NCBI GenBank assembly: GCA_008360955.1
Contig: LUCM01005938.1
Location: 62,001 to 126,000, forward strand
DNA: 64,000 nucleotides
From: Fasciolopsis buskii
Lineage: Eukaryota > Platyhelminthes > Trematoda > Plagiorchiida > Fasciolidae
Direction of reading: 5' to 3'
Under the pieces are notes generated by a model. That model saw nothing but the letters and a program-made list of their open reading frames with translations, did not search any database and was not told where the DNA came from. The translations under genes were made by a program, and so were the position numbers. This document shows positions 25,218 to 37,564 of this stretch, in pieces. Numbering within the stretch: position 1 is the stretch's first letter; each line of letters opens with the position of its first letter.

Positions 25218-26449
25218 TTGACTGCCTCTGCCCAAAATATAACACAGTACTTGGCTTCCCTGTCCAGTTCGACTTGGCGATATTTTACACACTGCAATTC
25301 TTTGCTGAATCCACCCCTATCATTGCCTACTAGCTCAGCCGACATGAGAATAGCAAAGGCCCGAAATGCAAATCACAGTGCTCCAGCTTAACAAGCACGA
25401 TTTCACCCACCTCCGAGAGTTCGTAAAAACAGCATGACCTTCGAGACAGAAACAGGCGCAAGGCTAGCAACAACCAGCCATTTGTTTGGGACTACACGAA
25501 TCCCCTTTCCACGCCCCTCGGGTGCCCAGAAACCATCTTTGGTACTGCCACCGGACCGACAATCTTGCAGCCACTCCAATGCCAATCGGAGTACCAAACC
25601 ACCTCCATTTGCACCATCCAAAAATGATGTGCTAACAAACTCTCTCAAACTCGCTCCACTCCCTTATTTTAATTTTTAGACTTTTCTCATGGGATAGTTT
25701 CCCTCGCATCAATTAACCTTAAGTTGACCAGGTCTAACCCTCCCAAACAAAGCATACGCTCACAACACTTTGATGCTCTGGGGACTAGTTGATTATTTCC
25801 AAACTCTTCCCACGTAGATGACACACGGCCTAAAAGGCAATAAGCATCTCTACTTCCACTCACCACCCATATTGTTGAAGTTTAAAATGAAAGATTAGAA
25901 AGAACCGCTGTCACCCAAAAACACTTGGCCGACATCATTCGGGCAGGGAAAAACAGGGTTAACTGATTATACTCTAATGTCTAGAATATCTTCTTGGGAG
26001 TTAGAACCATAAATCAACTAGAACAAACCTCAGGGGACGATTTTGGTAGCTCATGTTAGCAGCTGGTGGCCATCCGACTCTAAACAATCAACGTTAATTC
26101 CATCCGCACTTGGGCGCTCCCCCCGTGCGCCTTTCCAGTACTTGAACTAACTTTCAACGACTTCCGCATTTTCCTTCTTGCCCTACTAATCTGCTAGTCC
26201 GTCCATGTCCTCTTCGGTCTAAAGATAGTATTAGATGACTTTGATAACCTAGGACCTGGTAGTTTCTCCACTATGCACAGCAGACCACGACCAACGTCTT
26301 CCTTGAAAATTAAGGTGAAAGATGGCCCCAACACGTTTAGACCCCAGCTTTTAAAAATATATATTAGATTTGGTTTTTCTCGTAACAACCCTCTTGTTGC
26401 AGTTTCGTTTCAAAATCCTTTCCTCAGTGAAACCTTTGAGATTTTGCGT
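25218..26449. other. C-rich segment between Rep1 copies C and D, unidentified
   Basis: Composition differs from the Rep1 copies on either side, being C-rich on the + strand like the CR1-like element at 42-47 kb. It has open frames of 81 codons on each strand at 25.40-25.68 kb. No RT, endonuclease or other domain was recognised. It may be an inserted 5' fragment of a non-LTR element, but I cannot show that. Confidence 0.4.
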
Positions 26450-28370
26450 TAGTATCGAAATACGAGAGACATGCGCAAGGTAAGATCAAAAGTGTTTAAC
26501 GAAGTCATATTGCAGACACGGAAAGCAGGAACCACACTTGCAATGCATGTGATTTCGTTCACATGATCATAACCGGCAATGCGATTTGCTGGGCGAGAAT
26601 TTTCGAGTGTTAATTCAAAGCTGGATAATGACTCGCCAAGATTTTGCTGCGGTTGATTTCCAGTCCCGCACTGCCGTTAATAATTTGAATGCATCAAAGG
26701 TGCGTATCGAGGGGAGCGAAATTGCGGATCCCAAGGCTGTCGGCCGCGTGGCCGGGGATCCTCGAAAATCACGAGCTTTGGTGCGATGAGGATAGATCAA
26801 TATGGATGTGATAACGGAAATGGGAGCAAGAAGTCAGAAAGCTGGATATCATGTGAGGCAGGTATAGATGCGAAAATATCTGGAAGCACAGTCCCCATGG
26901 AACAGGAAAGCAGCGAACGGATGGGACGTTGAATTGTGCATATAACAATAATACATGGAAGGTTTGTTATGGGCAATCTTGATTTCTATTATGAGTTTCA
27001 CCTTGGTCACAGAATGGCAGGGGGTGGAAAAAGCAGAAAGCACCGAATCAAGTGAGCGCAATGTCTGGTGCTCTCGTGTAAAGAAACAGTTACCGAAGAG
27101 CACTGCCTAATTGCAACTTCTGCGGACCGAAATAGAGACTGATGAAAAATGACGGTCCGCAACGTTATTTCCAATACGAGATGCATTGTGAAGCGTCAGT
27201 TCATATCAGATATCAATAAAAAATACTGGTCCTTCCTGATCAAGTCTTTTGTATGGATTTTGGCAGAAGAATTTGGAAGGAGGCAGAGATAAAATCCAGT
27301 ACAAAATTTGACGTGAACGCAGAACGTTACCAGAGTGCTATTTACCAGACGCAGTGCCAGTGGGTGAGGCCTGACCGTGTGCTGCCATCCACACCTGAAA
27401 GCCACGTCGTTTGAAGGGTGGAACGCAGTGAAGGCTTTAATCCGCCGAACCTAGCTGCACCCGCATTGACCGCTGCAAGCCGAGCTTTCCCGGCCGAATG
27501 TGCGGCCGGCAAAGCGGTTGGATAATGACGCGGCCCCGCACTATCTGTGGTAATCGCCGGTGTACTCGCGGTGTGTGGGAAGGAAATTCAAAATATGGGT
27601 ATGGTAAGGGGAACATCGTCTACCAGGATTGAGTATCGTGGGAGAACAAAACGCCGGTATCCAGAGCATGGGGCAAGTTTTTCCATCGAAGCAAAACTAT
27701 ACGGCCTGGAAGAGAGAGAACAAGACGGACGGCTGTCTGGCCTAGCTGTCAGCTGCGGATTAAGAAACAATCAACCTTACGAGCGACTCAGAGAAGGAAG
27801 TTACTAGAAAGCATGGTGCAAACCAAAACGTATAGATGGCGGCTGAAAACAAGAAATGGTCGCGGCCAGCGGGTATGGTAGATGGGAACGGTCATTAAGA
27901 GAAGAGAAGATACTACGTAGGACTCTATGTTCGTGGAGATAGTACTTGGTCTGAATTGTCTAAAATGGACAGAGATATCGATGGGGAGTGCAAAAGGAAG
28001 AATCCAAGATATTGACCTAATTTCGTCTGTAGGGCACCGTTCCGGTTTGTCAGAAACAGGTTGATTTCAACGGGCCAGAGTCATTGCTTAGACGAGGAGA
28101 AGGTTGCATGACACAGTTAAAGGTTGAGGTGATAGAAAATGGTTATGTTGGAAGAGGGTGGCCGGGGATGGTTGCCATACCATTTTGGTGACGGTGTTGG
28201 TATTAGTTGGGCGAGTGGATGGGAAAGAGCTGCAAGTGAAGAACCTCGTACGCAGTTAGAAACGATAGCGGTTTATGGATTGGGAAAGTCAGGACCGTTT
28301 GAGCGATACAGGTCACCGTTTTTGCGGACAGAAGAACGGTGAGATGCACCCGACGTGGCACTGGCTGACT
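26450..28370 (+). repeat. Rep1 copy D
   Basis: Has one left unit (tacgagagacatgcgcaagg), the middle block with gactgatgaaaaatgacggt (27140) and the GC-rich block at about 27.46-27.55 kb, and then breaks off near 28.37 kb. The part holding the 45-bp duplication in B and C appears deleted at about 27.84 kb. Confidence 0.8.
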
Positions 28371-28467
28371 TCCACGTCTTATTTATCACCACATACTGAA
28401 ATCCTTGCCGTCTTCTTTAAATCTGTTCTGTTTTACAATTATCACGCTACTTTCAAAAGGGAGAATT

Positions 28468-28727
28468 TCATTATCGTCCCATAAAGTAAAAACGTTTCCT
28501 CTGCACGACAGTTATATTGGGGGAAGTCTCAGCACCTGTCAATTAATTTTTTCGAAAGTCGGTTGACAGCTTGGGCACTAGATCGGACAGGGAAAACACG
28601 AATTACCCGAGATAGACAAAATATAAGTCTGGAGTAAACCGTTTCAAACACACTGCCTTAGCTTTGGACTTCACGGTTCGTTGTCAAGACTTTGACCTTT
28701 GTTTTCAGTACCCTCTGAATTGATTTT
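28468..28727 (+). repeat. Inverted repeat, right arm (~260 bp)
   Basis: Partner of 23024-23281 in opposite orientation. It sits directly before the left end of Rep1 copy E (tatatttctcgaaag at 28740), so the unit touches the left end of one Rep1 copy and, inverted, the right end of another. Confidence 0.85.
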
Positions 28728-29115
28728 GATTTGATATGGTATATTTCTCGAAAGTTTCGAGAGATATGCTTGATTACAAGATCAGGCGTTACAAATGTTC
28801 ATAACGCAACACATCGTCAGCATAGCTCAAAGATTGAGTCCAGAATCAGCTGACTTAATATACACATACTTACGGCAGGTACAACATGAGTACTGTTAGC
28901 ATATTGCTCTGCGTTTAACTGTAGCAATGGCGCGTATCGGGCGACTTTATTCGGGAGGGACAGCGGACACTACGCCGAGGTGTTCCATAATAACGAATAT
29001 CTAAAAATAAAGAAGTTGGCTCTATCGGAAATTTTCGGAACTGAGTGAATGTACGAATTGGAATCCGCACTTTCGGAGGAGTATGGAAGTGCGGTTTAAC
29101 ACCTGTACCTGTAAT
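28728..29115 (+). repeat. Rep1 copy E (internally deleted)
   Basis: A left end (tatatttctcgaaagtttcg, which folds on itself) is followed within about 250 bases by the right end (ttccataataacgaatatct, then gaagttggctct and ggaatccgcac). More than 2 kb of the interior is missing relative to copy B. Confidence 0.75.
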
Positions 29116-31760
29116 AATATGGTAAAGAGTGCCAGGTTTACTCTCATGAGTCGGAGCAAAACGGGATCTAATTTCAGCGACTCACAGCTTTCCAAGTTTA
29201 ATGTAGGCCTTTCAGCAGTAAGCCGATTCAGCATCGCTTGGTAATTGATGCTGACTTTTCTAATCGCCACGCTGTCGCACTAGTCTATGTTAGAAAGATA
29301 CTAGGGCAAAACTCCGGAATGGTGCTTCTGACGTGGTTCTAAAATGTTGCGGTTTGCTTTTGCTCAAATACAGAGTTCCGTGCAACAGCGCCAATAATTT
29401 GTTTGTTTTTGCCAATTGTACGAGAGCATGCTCCGAGAAAGCTCAGTAAGCCAACCTCAAAACCCAGATCAGGAACATGGAAGAAAATCGCCCTTTCTTT
29501 GATTCTTTCTCAGTGGCCTTGGTCGGATTGGTTGAGCTGGCCAAACGCAAGGAATAAGATATCAGGCGGACTTAGGAGTTAATTTGGGTCGATGGTCAAA
29601 GACTCAGTGACCTAATAAACGATCCTAGCCAACATAGCCTTTCTGTGAATGGGCGGAAATTATACTTGGCTAAGAGCGAAATACTCCGGCAAAGCACAGG
29701 TTTCAACGAATTAGTCTCATTTAATATCCCGGATTGTATTCTTTCCGTGACACAGTGCGTCATGATTAACGTATGCAACATGGTTTGTCACCACTGCCCA
29801 TGTTACACCTACAAGCCGACAGAGAAGATACGGACTGATGTGATTTTTACCTCTTTCCACAGCCTTCAGGGTGGCACCACTTGAGGGGGAGAGAGAAATT
29901 TTGCTTCGATAAACAGTATCAACCTTAAAGCAACCAAATGTCACAGTCCTCCTGGGGCCCGATTCCAGTTGCCTAGAAGCAGCCTCAAAAGTATCATCAA
30001 CCTCTGGAATGGCGATCTATCCAGCTACCGTACGGCCTCTATGGTGGATTTGAATTTCATCATTCCATAGCTTGCCTACTGCATGATTATCCACTCAGCG
30101 AGAACTATTGTCATTGTCTAAGGACAGTGATCAACGACCTTGGAGTTCAGCTTTCTCATGAGTGCCCAAGAATGTACGACGTGGACAAATTTTGGGACGA
30201 TATCAAGGCAATAAAGAGAGTCGTTACTTAGTATTGCCCAGTCACGTTTCCAGCGACAACGGGGGACAATTGAAAGTATTCCAGCGATGACGAGCCGTGA
30301 ATACCAATGCTAACCTTAGTGTCGGGGCCCAACAGAATTAGGATAATAAAGGGGGGATAGTTCAAACCACCGTTAGTTTCGAGGTTAAAGTGGGAGTTAC
30401 TGATTTAGATCGCAATCCGAAGATTGAGACAGAGAGTATCTCAAACCATCGCCAGTATTTTTACAATCAACAATGTTACGACAGGGCCACGTGGCAGTGC
30501 TAAAATAGAGCCAGCCTATGAGTTTTTGGAATGGGTGGCCAAATTCGGTATCCTGCAGGAACTGCCACTATGATTTTTGTCCCGTAATGTGAAAAGCTAG
30601 GGCGTCTGCATGGCGTGTAACTTATCACGGAGTTTTCTGGGTAAATCCTCAACAGCTTTGCTGCGATTAACGGCACGGATCTTGACACAGATAGCGATGT
30701 TTGTTTGGCCTGATTAGTCTGCTTTCCATTTTATCGCGCTTTATTGCATGCACTGCCACTTTTGCCGCCAAAGTAATTTTCTGGCTCGTTTTGCTTCCTT
30801 CCCGGAAGATCTCTGGCTCAAACTTTAATGCCAATTAGTTTCACACAGAAAATTATTTTAATTTAGCATTGATATGTTCGTCATATTGCACAACGCTGAG
30901 CACTAGTTCGTCAGAAAACGGCTTGGAGCGATCATTTTCCACGAACCTTCTCTCGACCTGCCAAAGTGGAAAACAAACTCCGGCTTCTGGATACCAGCAT
31001 TTGACAAGAATCCAACCAGACATTAGTCTGATTTGGAGCCAAGAGTGTGGCATTCCTTCCCAACTCCATCTCCACCATTAGACCCAACTGAAAATCAAGA
31101 AAACAAAACAAGTAACAACCAAATTTCATAAACTGGACGTGCGACAAATAATTTGTTATCCCATGCCACCGTCTACCACTGCGTAAATGACCTGTGATTC
31201 CAATATTCCAGACTACGCTGTCCACCAGAAGGGGCCTCCAAATCTTCTGTTCCGTTTGCGGACGGGGTTTGCAGGCCCAATGACCTCAACATCCCGGCCG
31301 CATTGTTTGCAGAATTCTGCTTGGATTTTGAAGGTATTCTTTAGGGCTGCGGTGGCAACTTGCTTTATAACGTGATTGGTTCAGTGCGCAAAATTTTGCG
31401 TTGTGGTTGAATGGTTCTGCGCATGGTGGCGTGTCTAGATCTACTTCATAATTCAGATAGGGTTTTGGGCTCGGCGATCGCAAATCTAGGATTCTGTGGT
31501 TTCGGGGTCAACAGGAAGACCTAATGGTCCCTGCTGTGGAGGGTGGGTACGATAGTCGGTTTTGGAGACCAATTACCTCTCGCTGAATTGGCGCCCTGTT
31601 CTTCGTAATCCAGATAGTTTCGTACGGGGTATTAACGACAACGTTGTCTTTCTTGCGAATAAACTCACGGGCAAACTCCCATCCTGGAATTATATTTAGA
31701 GCGGATAGAATTTTTGTTGGCTCCTTCTTCATAATCTCACATAATGGCCAGGGTAATTAG
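29116..31760. other. No identifiable gene; possibly decayed LTR-element flank
   Basis: Several protein-like minus-strand stretches (for example 29717-29944, 30932-31225 and 31508-31732) are each broken by stops and unassigned. Given the BEL/Pao-like integrase end at about 31.9-32.05 kb on the same strand, part of this may be the 3' flank or LTR of that element. Confidence 0.35.
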
Positions 31761-31889
31761 CCATGTTACGCTCGTTCAGTACAGTTTGTTTGACCGTCTC
31801 TAGTGGTTGGCGGTCTAGGACATTAATTATTATGTCATTTTTGGTGTTTTTGATACATCCAAGTGATTCAAACGATACTGAATCAATGA

Positions 31890-32053
31890 GTCAACTATCC
31901 CCGACAAGGTCGTTTAAGGGGGGATTTGACGATGACTCGAAGAAATGGGAGAGTGGAGCCAGCTTGGTGATCGCTACCTTCGCTGAGGTCAGCTGGGTAA
32001 CAGCTCTCACTGATCGTTTCACCACGTCTTCCAATGCCTTATTAATTTCATAG
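31890..32053 (-). pseudogene. BEL/Pao-like integrase C-terminal end, fragment
   Basis: The minus strand reads KRSVRAVTQLTSAKVAITKL, then APLSHFFES. This resembles the tail of BEL/Pao polyproteins, where a small beta-rich domain ends with a pattern of the type VRxV-x(n)-R-xxxKLxxL. It lies downstream (on the minus strand) of the RT fragment at 33.05-33.45 kb, in the right order but much too close (about 1.1 kb, where several kb would be normal), so the region between is deleted. Confidence is limited because the match is short. Confidence 0.35.
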
Positions 32054-33046
32054 AATACATCATTATTTCTTTTTATATTTTATCAGTGGTTTTGAAACAA
32101 TTTGCTTCGACCTTACCACTCTGCTTTATAGACGAGCCTTCCTTATCGGGGATAAAAATTTTGTCGTAATCGGCTCTTTGCATGAGTTCAGTCGGCCTGG
32201 AGTAAGTTGGCATTTCCTGAAGTCAATTATTTGCTTGGGTTGCGAAATAAGCTGTCCGGGGTCATTGCTAATCGGAGAGCGAACGGTGCTACTATAATGT
32301 CATGAATTTCCATCGGCAGTACAGGCCCTACGAGCACACTTTTGCCGTAGATCGTTGCGTCCGAAACGGAGGATCGACAGCCAGGCAAGATAGGTCGATA
32401 GTGTAATTACTGCAAATGTTTATAAACTTTCATAATCGCCTCCGCTGTTGGTTTCATAGTCTGCGCACTACCCCGGACCTCGCCTTCGTGAGCTTGTCGA
32501 GAACAGCAGCATATTGAAAAAGGTTGAAGCTTGTGGTTTGGGAAAGAATGACCTCTCTAAGCGTGGTTTCTTTGTGTTGTGCACGTATCTTCCTTCAACT
32601 TAAAGGCATGATGATGTAATTCTAACTACCGTTACTCACTGGTTAAATTTTAAACGACATGCTATATGGCATGCTGCAGTCACTGCCAGTGGTAGCTTAT
32701 AAGGATCATCCCTCTGTATAATGTCCACGGAGGGTAGAAGAATAATTTATAGTTGGGCTTCTTGTCGAATAGTAGAGGTTAAACAAACAGGTGATCTACT
32801 ACTTTGTTGTCTCTTACTAAAACTCTCTTCAGATCCCTCCCGGAATCCGGCTCTTATGTTACATCCAGTATGGCAATGTCGATTATGGTGGCTAGTGAAA
32901 ATATTCGGCGTTCATTTTCCAAGTGGCTGAAAGTTATATCCTTCGCCCTTTCTTTACGGTGACGGTACGAATCGCGTCAAATGGACTTGCCGTTTAATTA
33001 CCGATTTAAGCTAAGTTTAATCCTACTCTGCAAAATAATCAATCAC

Positions 33047-33448
33047 TTAGCGACTTTTTCTCCTTGAATATGGTTCACTGAAATCGATTTTATCCGGTGA
33101 GAAAGGGCTACCCCTCAGTCTATCGTCCATATAAAATCGTCTCTCAAGACCGCATTTTCCATATAACGCACAGCAAACTATGAAACACGCAATCACTCCG
33201 CACCTGTTTCTCCGACTATCTGGCCAATTCCGGATGGAAATGAACAAACTCTAACAGTTCACAAATCCACTGAATTGAGCAGTATGTATCCCAGCCGTAA
33301 TTTGGTCTATAATTAAAAGGAAGTCCGTATTTGTGAGTCTTACATAACACAAGCGTTTGCCGGATTCCCATCCGATGACTTGACAATTTTTGAGACTACA
33401 ACTCCGGTCGAATCGATGAGCTCGTTGCCAGGCAGGTTGTAATCGCAA
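33047..33448 (-). pseudogene. BEL/Pao-like reverse transcriptase fragment with YMDD
   Basis: Two consecutive minus-strand frames (33448-33251 and 33247-33047) separated by one stop. The first has LTNTDFLLIIDQITAGIHTA, resembling the segment before the first catalytic Asp region in Pao-type RTs. The second has RRFYMDDRLRGSP, where YMDD (33122-33133) stands in for the usual YVDD. About 100 bases further on the minus strand reads VHLTRFV, like the LTKW/F segment that follows YVDD in this family. Stops and missing blocks make it non-functional. The call rests on recalled family patterns. Confidence 0.45.
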
Positions 33449-33699
33449 TGAGTGTGCATCGATGGCTTATTGCTTTAACACTATAAGGTAGCGGGCGTGA
33501 AGCACCCTAGGAAGGAGCTGTTTCATCGTAGGTCAGCGGCTCGGTCCTTACGCATTATAGATTCGTCATACAACATCTAATAATAGTATTCATGGCTCCC
33601 GAGGCTGTCCTTTCTCCTTCGGTGCTCTCTCCAGGATAGTCGGATATGAGCAGCTCGATTCGGTCCGAGAGTTTTGGCAGCTGCTGCATGTGCCCTGTA

Positions 33700-34400
33700 A
33701 GTCCTCTCGAGACGCTTTGTTTTGGGTTCCAGGTAATTCTTTGTTGATAATTCGTCCGCGATTTCTCTTTGAAATTTTTTCTATCGCAGCAACCTGTTTA
33801 TTACGATATAAACTGAATCGTTGATCAATCGTGTGGAGGACTGCGCAGGATGAGCTCGCATCTTTGGTCCGTTCGTTTCCCTGTCTTTTGCCAGCATGTG
33901 CTCGCAAAGCTGTTCTTTTACTCATTTCTTGGCAGGACCACTGACCGTGCGGCTACCTTAGCGGCTTGAACGGGAGCAAGTAGGTATGTTTCTTTTTTTC
34001 GGAGTAATAACTCAGCTTAAGTGAAGTTGCCATAGTGAACCATGGTCGTCTCCGTTTGCTTTTCCAAACTCGCTCTTGACTTTCTACTTTGTAGGTATTT
34101 CACCAGAGGCGCTTCCATTGTTTATGGCCAGGTGTTACTAGGGATGACAGGTGAACGGTAGTGCTGATCAGGTTCTATTACTTTGACTGTTCTGCAATTC
34201 TCTCCAAACTCTGAGTAATCCGGTCATTCGATTTTAATGCAGGGGTGAACACCTGAAACCTTAAACATCAACGGGCGAGCGCGACGGGCAGGCTCCATCA
34301 GTGAATTTCAACTTGCAATGGAAAATTTGCTCGGTTGCAATAAAATTTTAACGTTTATTTGGTCATTGTTAAGACCCTGTTATGAAGATTGGCTAAGTAG
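33700..34400 (+). repeat. Direct repeat pair, copy 1 (~650-700 bp)
   Basis: Collinear with 38040-38690. Shared blocks include gtccgcgatttctctttgaa, gctaccttagcggcttgaac, accagaggcgcttccattgt and the end block around aaatttgct and gcaataaaatttt. Frequent indels place identity at perhaps 75-80% by eye. Confidence 0.85.
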
Positions 34401-36883
34401 CCGTTCAACTTGGTCCTTAACACAAAGGAAGCAGAATATTAAGGTGGAGTTATTCCATATTCAGGATAAGTTACGGGTTGGATTGCTGAATCATAGTCTG
34501 GGCAAAATATTGAGTTGAGGCGCCTCGGTATGTCTTCGTGGGGTTGTACACCCAGGCAGGTACAGGCAGGCGCTGGGGACAATGTGTGTAATCTGCATGG
34601 TTGTGTCAAATGGGATGCCCAGCTGGGAATGCCTAAAAGTTTTGTTCAAAATCGTTGGGAGTTGGGAAACTGTGGCGAGGAGCCCTTGGATCGGATTATA
34701 AGGAGTCGTTATCTAAATTGGAGATAACCATCACTTAGTGGTGTGGCAGTCAAAGTTTTTCAAGAATCTATAGATTATCAAATGAGACAGAGAAACTGCA
34801 AATTTGTGAGTAGGGAAGGACTGCTATCTAACGTCAGAAAGCGTTGTCAAGCAGTACGCTTAATGATAGTAGAGTAAGAAAAACCGCTTATCCGACGACC
34901 GTAAGTCAGGATGGTAGAAAACTGTGGAAATGTAAATACGAAGAGTGGGAAGACCTAATCTAGGCAGTCTAGTGTGTTGGCGCTGATTTTGGGCCGACTA
35001 GAAACTGACGTATTAAGTGGCAGAGGTAACGAGGAAATATGAGGTAGACAGGCGCTTGGATGCAATTAATCGTGAAAAGAGGCGAGATTGCCAAGTGATT
35101 CTACAACTATATGAAGGGTTGTTTGAAGTAGAAGGTCCTGTCAAGCTGACGTGTTCATGGTTAATCTCAGGTAGGTAAATCAGAATTGTTGCGCGCGGAG
35201 AATCGAGCATCCAATAAGGTGTCATGAAAACTTTGGCAATTATTTTGGCAAGGAAAAAGTTCTAAAGGTGTTCAGTACTTAAAGAAAACGACCTCCTTAG
35301 TTGACTAAAAACTAAAAAGGGAACTCACTTGCGGAGGAGCGGTGTAACCGCCAGATATGTAGGGCGCACAATTTTAAAAATCCAGGAAAGCATAGTTACT
35401 ATTCTATAGAAACACACGTAAAGGAAACCTATCCTGGACCTGATCTATTTCGTGTGTTTCGCTATGTATGGCGTTAAGTGTGCAAAGAACTGAGGTTGAG
35501 GAATGTTGCAACAAAGCATTTGACAAAACTTTATTTTTGGCTATTCTCCTGGCTAAATCATAAAGGACTGTTGCACAAACTGCCAGGCCTGATCACAGTG
35601 GGCGTGCGATCAAGTTCATCAATCACCTCTTGTTTTTCTATAATTTATTGGTAAAATTGTGTGCATCTCCGCACCCCAGTAAGAAATTACTTTTCCATGA
35701 ATTTGCCGTTTGAGTCTGATTTTTTGGTTGCGTTTCGTACCGAGGTATAGCACTGCAGGACATACTTCATAGTTCTAATAGTATCCTATCTGTGATGGAA
35801 CTTACCAGAACAATAACGCGATGATTTTTCTTTGCCTCTGTTCCGTTTAAAGAAGAAATTTTAGGAAGAATTAACGTACCCTAATTTGTTAAACTTGCAC
35901 GATCACTTAACTCAAATAGAAACAGCCATTTAAGTTTGTGGCCCTTAGGTTATGGGGAGTGAATGACAATACGCTTCGAATTCTATCTCACGCAGTCAAT
36001 AAGGTCTAGCCATTTTTGTTATTCTCAAGTAGTTTTTTACAACTACGGAAATCATTGTTGCGGTATAGGCAGGAAAATCCGTCAATGAAACTAGGTCACG
36101 CAATTTCTCTAACATAACTTCGTATTTTGTTTTAGTGCGTATGTAAGCACGGCCTTATCAAGAACATGACTGCGCTATACATCCCTCAATTACACACAAA
36201 CTAATAGTTCACTATGATTCTCTATTCTGCATCCGTTGTACCAGGTTTGATATTCCAAGGCAACGCTCTGCATCATCTAAATTGCTCTAATCATAGCTCA
36301 ACATTCACGCGAATTCTTCGCTTTCATTTTGCACGCCCCCATAACGATCTCAGCCTCAATACTTTCCTCCAGAAGTGCATCTTTCGCCTTTTTCCGTTTC
36401 CATTTGTGTGGCGTTGGTTTCACCTCTGTGCTTGCATAAGGGTCTTCATCATTATTTTCTGGCACTTCCATGGCGGGTTGCGGAGCGTCTCAACACAGTC
36501 GTGAAAAGCTGAATGCTTGACACAAGCTAGGTAAACTATCGCAGGTGGCGGAGCAAACATGACTTGCTCCACGCCGCAATGAATTAGACATTTAGCCTCC
36601 TGTCTAATTGCGATTGTAATCCCCATGTAAACATTATACACTTGCTTGCACATGCTGTCTAGATAGTGGAGGCCTATATAGTGAGGATCGCAAAGCTTTG
36701 TGACCCTTTGAGCTGGAACAAGACTATGCGCTAATGTTTGCACTGATTTAGCGCTGGACGCTTCCCGCCAGGGAGTAAACATCTCATACGTGACAAATCC
36801 AATCTGCCATGGAAAGGCACCCTAGCTAGAGTTCCCTGTTTTTCCAGATGCGCTATCCATCTCGTCTGCGAGAGAACATTACT

Positions 36884-36893
36884 NNNNNNNNNN
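36884..36893. other. Assembly gap (10 N)
   Basis: Run of 10 N inside a minus-strand open frame. Confidence 1.
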
Positions 36894-37458
36894 ACCGTTG
36901 TGGTTAGCACCCTCTTGATTTCTTTATGAGCGTGGGCCCCATGTTCTGGCTCTCTTCTGTTTCTTCCCAATGGTCCTCTCATCCCGTTTTGCAGGATGAA
37001 CTCGTGCGCGGAAACTATACTGGTATCTGAGGTCTTCGAAGATTTGCATATATCTCTGTGCTCTTCACCATTTTTGGGCATAGGTTCACCTTCTGTTCTG
37101 AGCTTATAATATTGCTGGTCGCTTTCGCTACATGTTTCTACACCAATCATTGTCTCGGCTACGTCCTGCACTCCATCAGTGAGTGGGTACACTTCTTGTT
37201 CCAACTCCTCCTCCATTGTTGCTTCCAGCTGAAATGCTAGGCAATAAAACTTGCCCGCAAGAAGCCTCATCCGCACCTAATTTCTTCGTTTGATCGCATA
37301 ATTTGTTTCCAATTTGGTTACTTCCAAATCTTACATCCTATCGGCCGTCTGGCAACTCGAACTTATGTTTACTCATTACACTACTGCTCGTTCAGTGTAT
37401 TGCCAGACCATATACGCAATGCCCTCAAATGTACTTTCCTTTATCCGGACCAAACGAC

Positions 37459-37564
37459 GTAAGGAGTGTATCGAAAAATCGATGCGCCATATATTGATTT
37501 TTTATTGTGAATGATATAATATTAATAACACAGCGTTGTTGGTAGATGTAATGCGCCAACGTTT
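37459..37564 (-). repeat. Dispersed repeat, copy 2 (inverted match of 2987-3092)
   Basis: Reverse-complement match of the copy at 2987-3092. Both the ggtagatgtaatgcgccaac part and the gtatcgaaaaatcgatgcgc part are present in the same relative order, about 60 bp apart. Confidence 0.75.

Noticed and set aside
27120..27170. Possible hammerhead ribozyme (ctgatga with a nearby gaaa)
   Set aside because: The gaaa lies only six bases before ctgatga, leaving no room for the required stems, and the block is not conserved in copies B and C.
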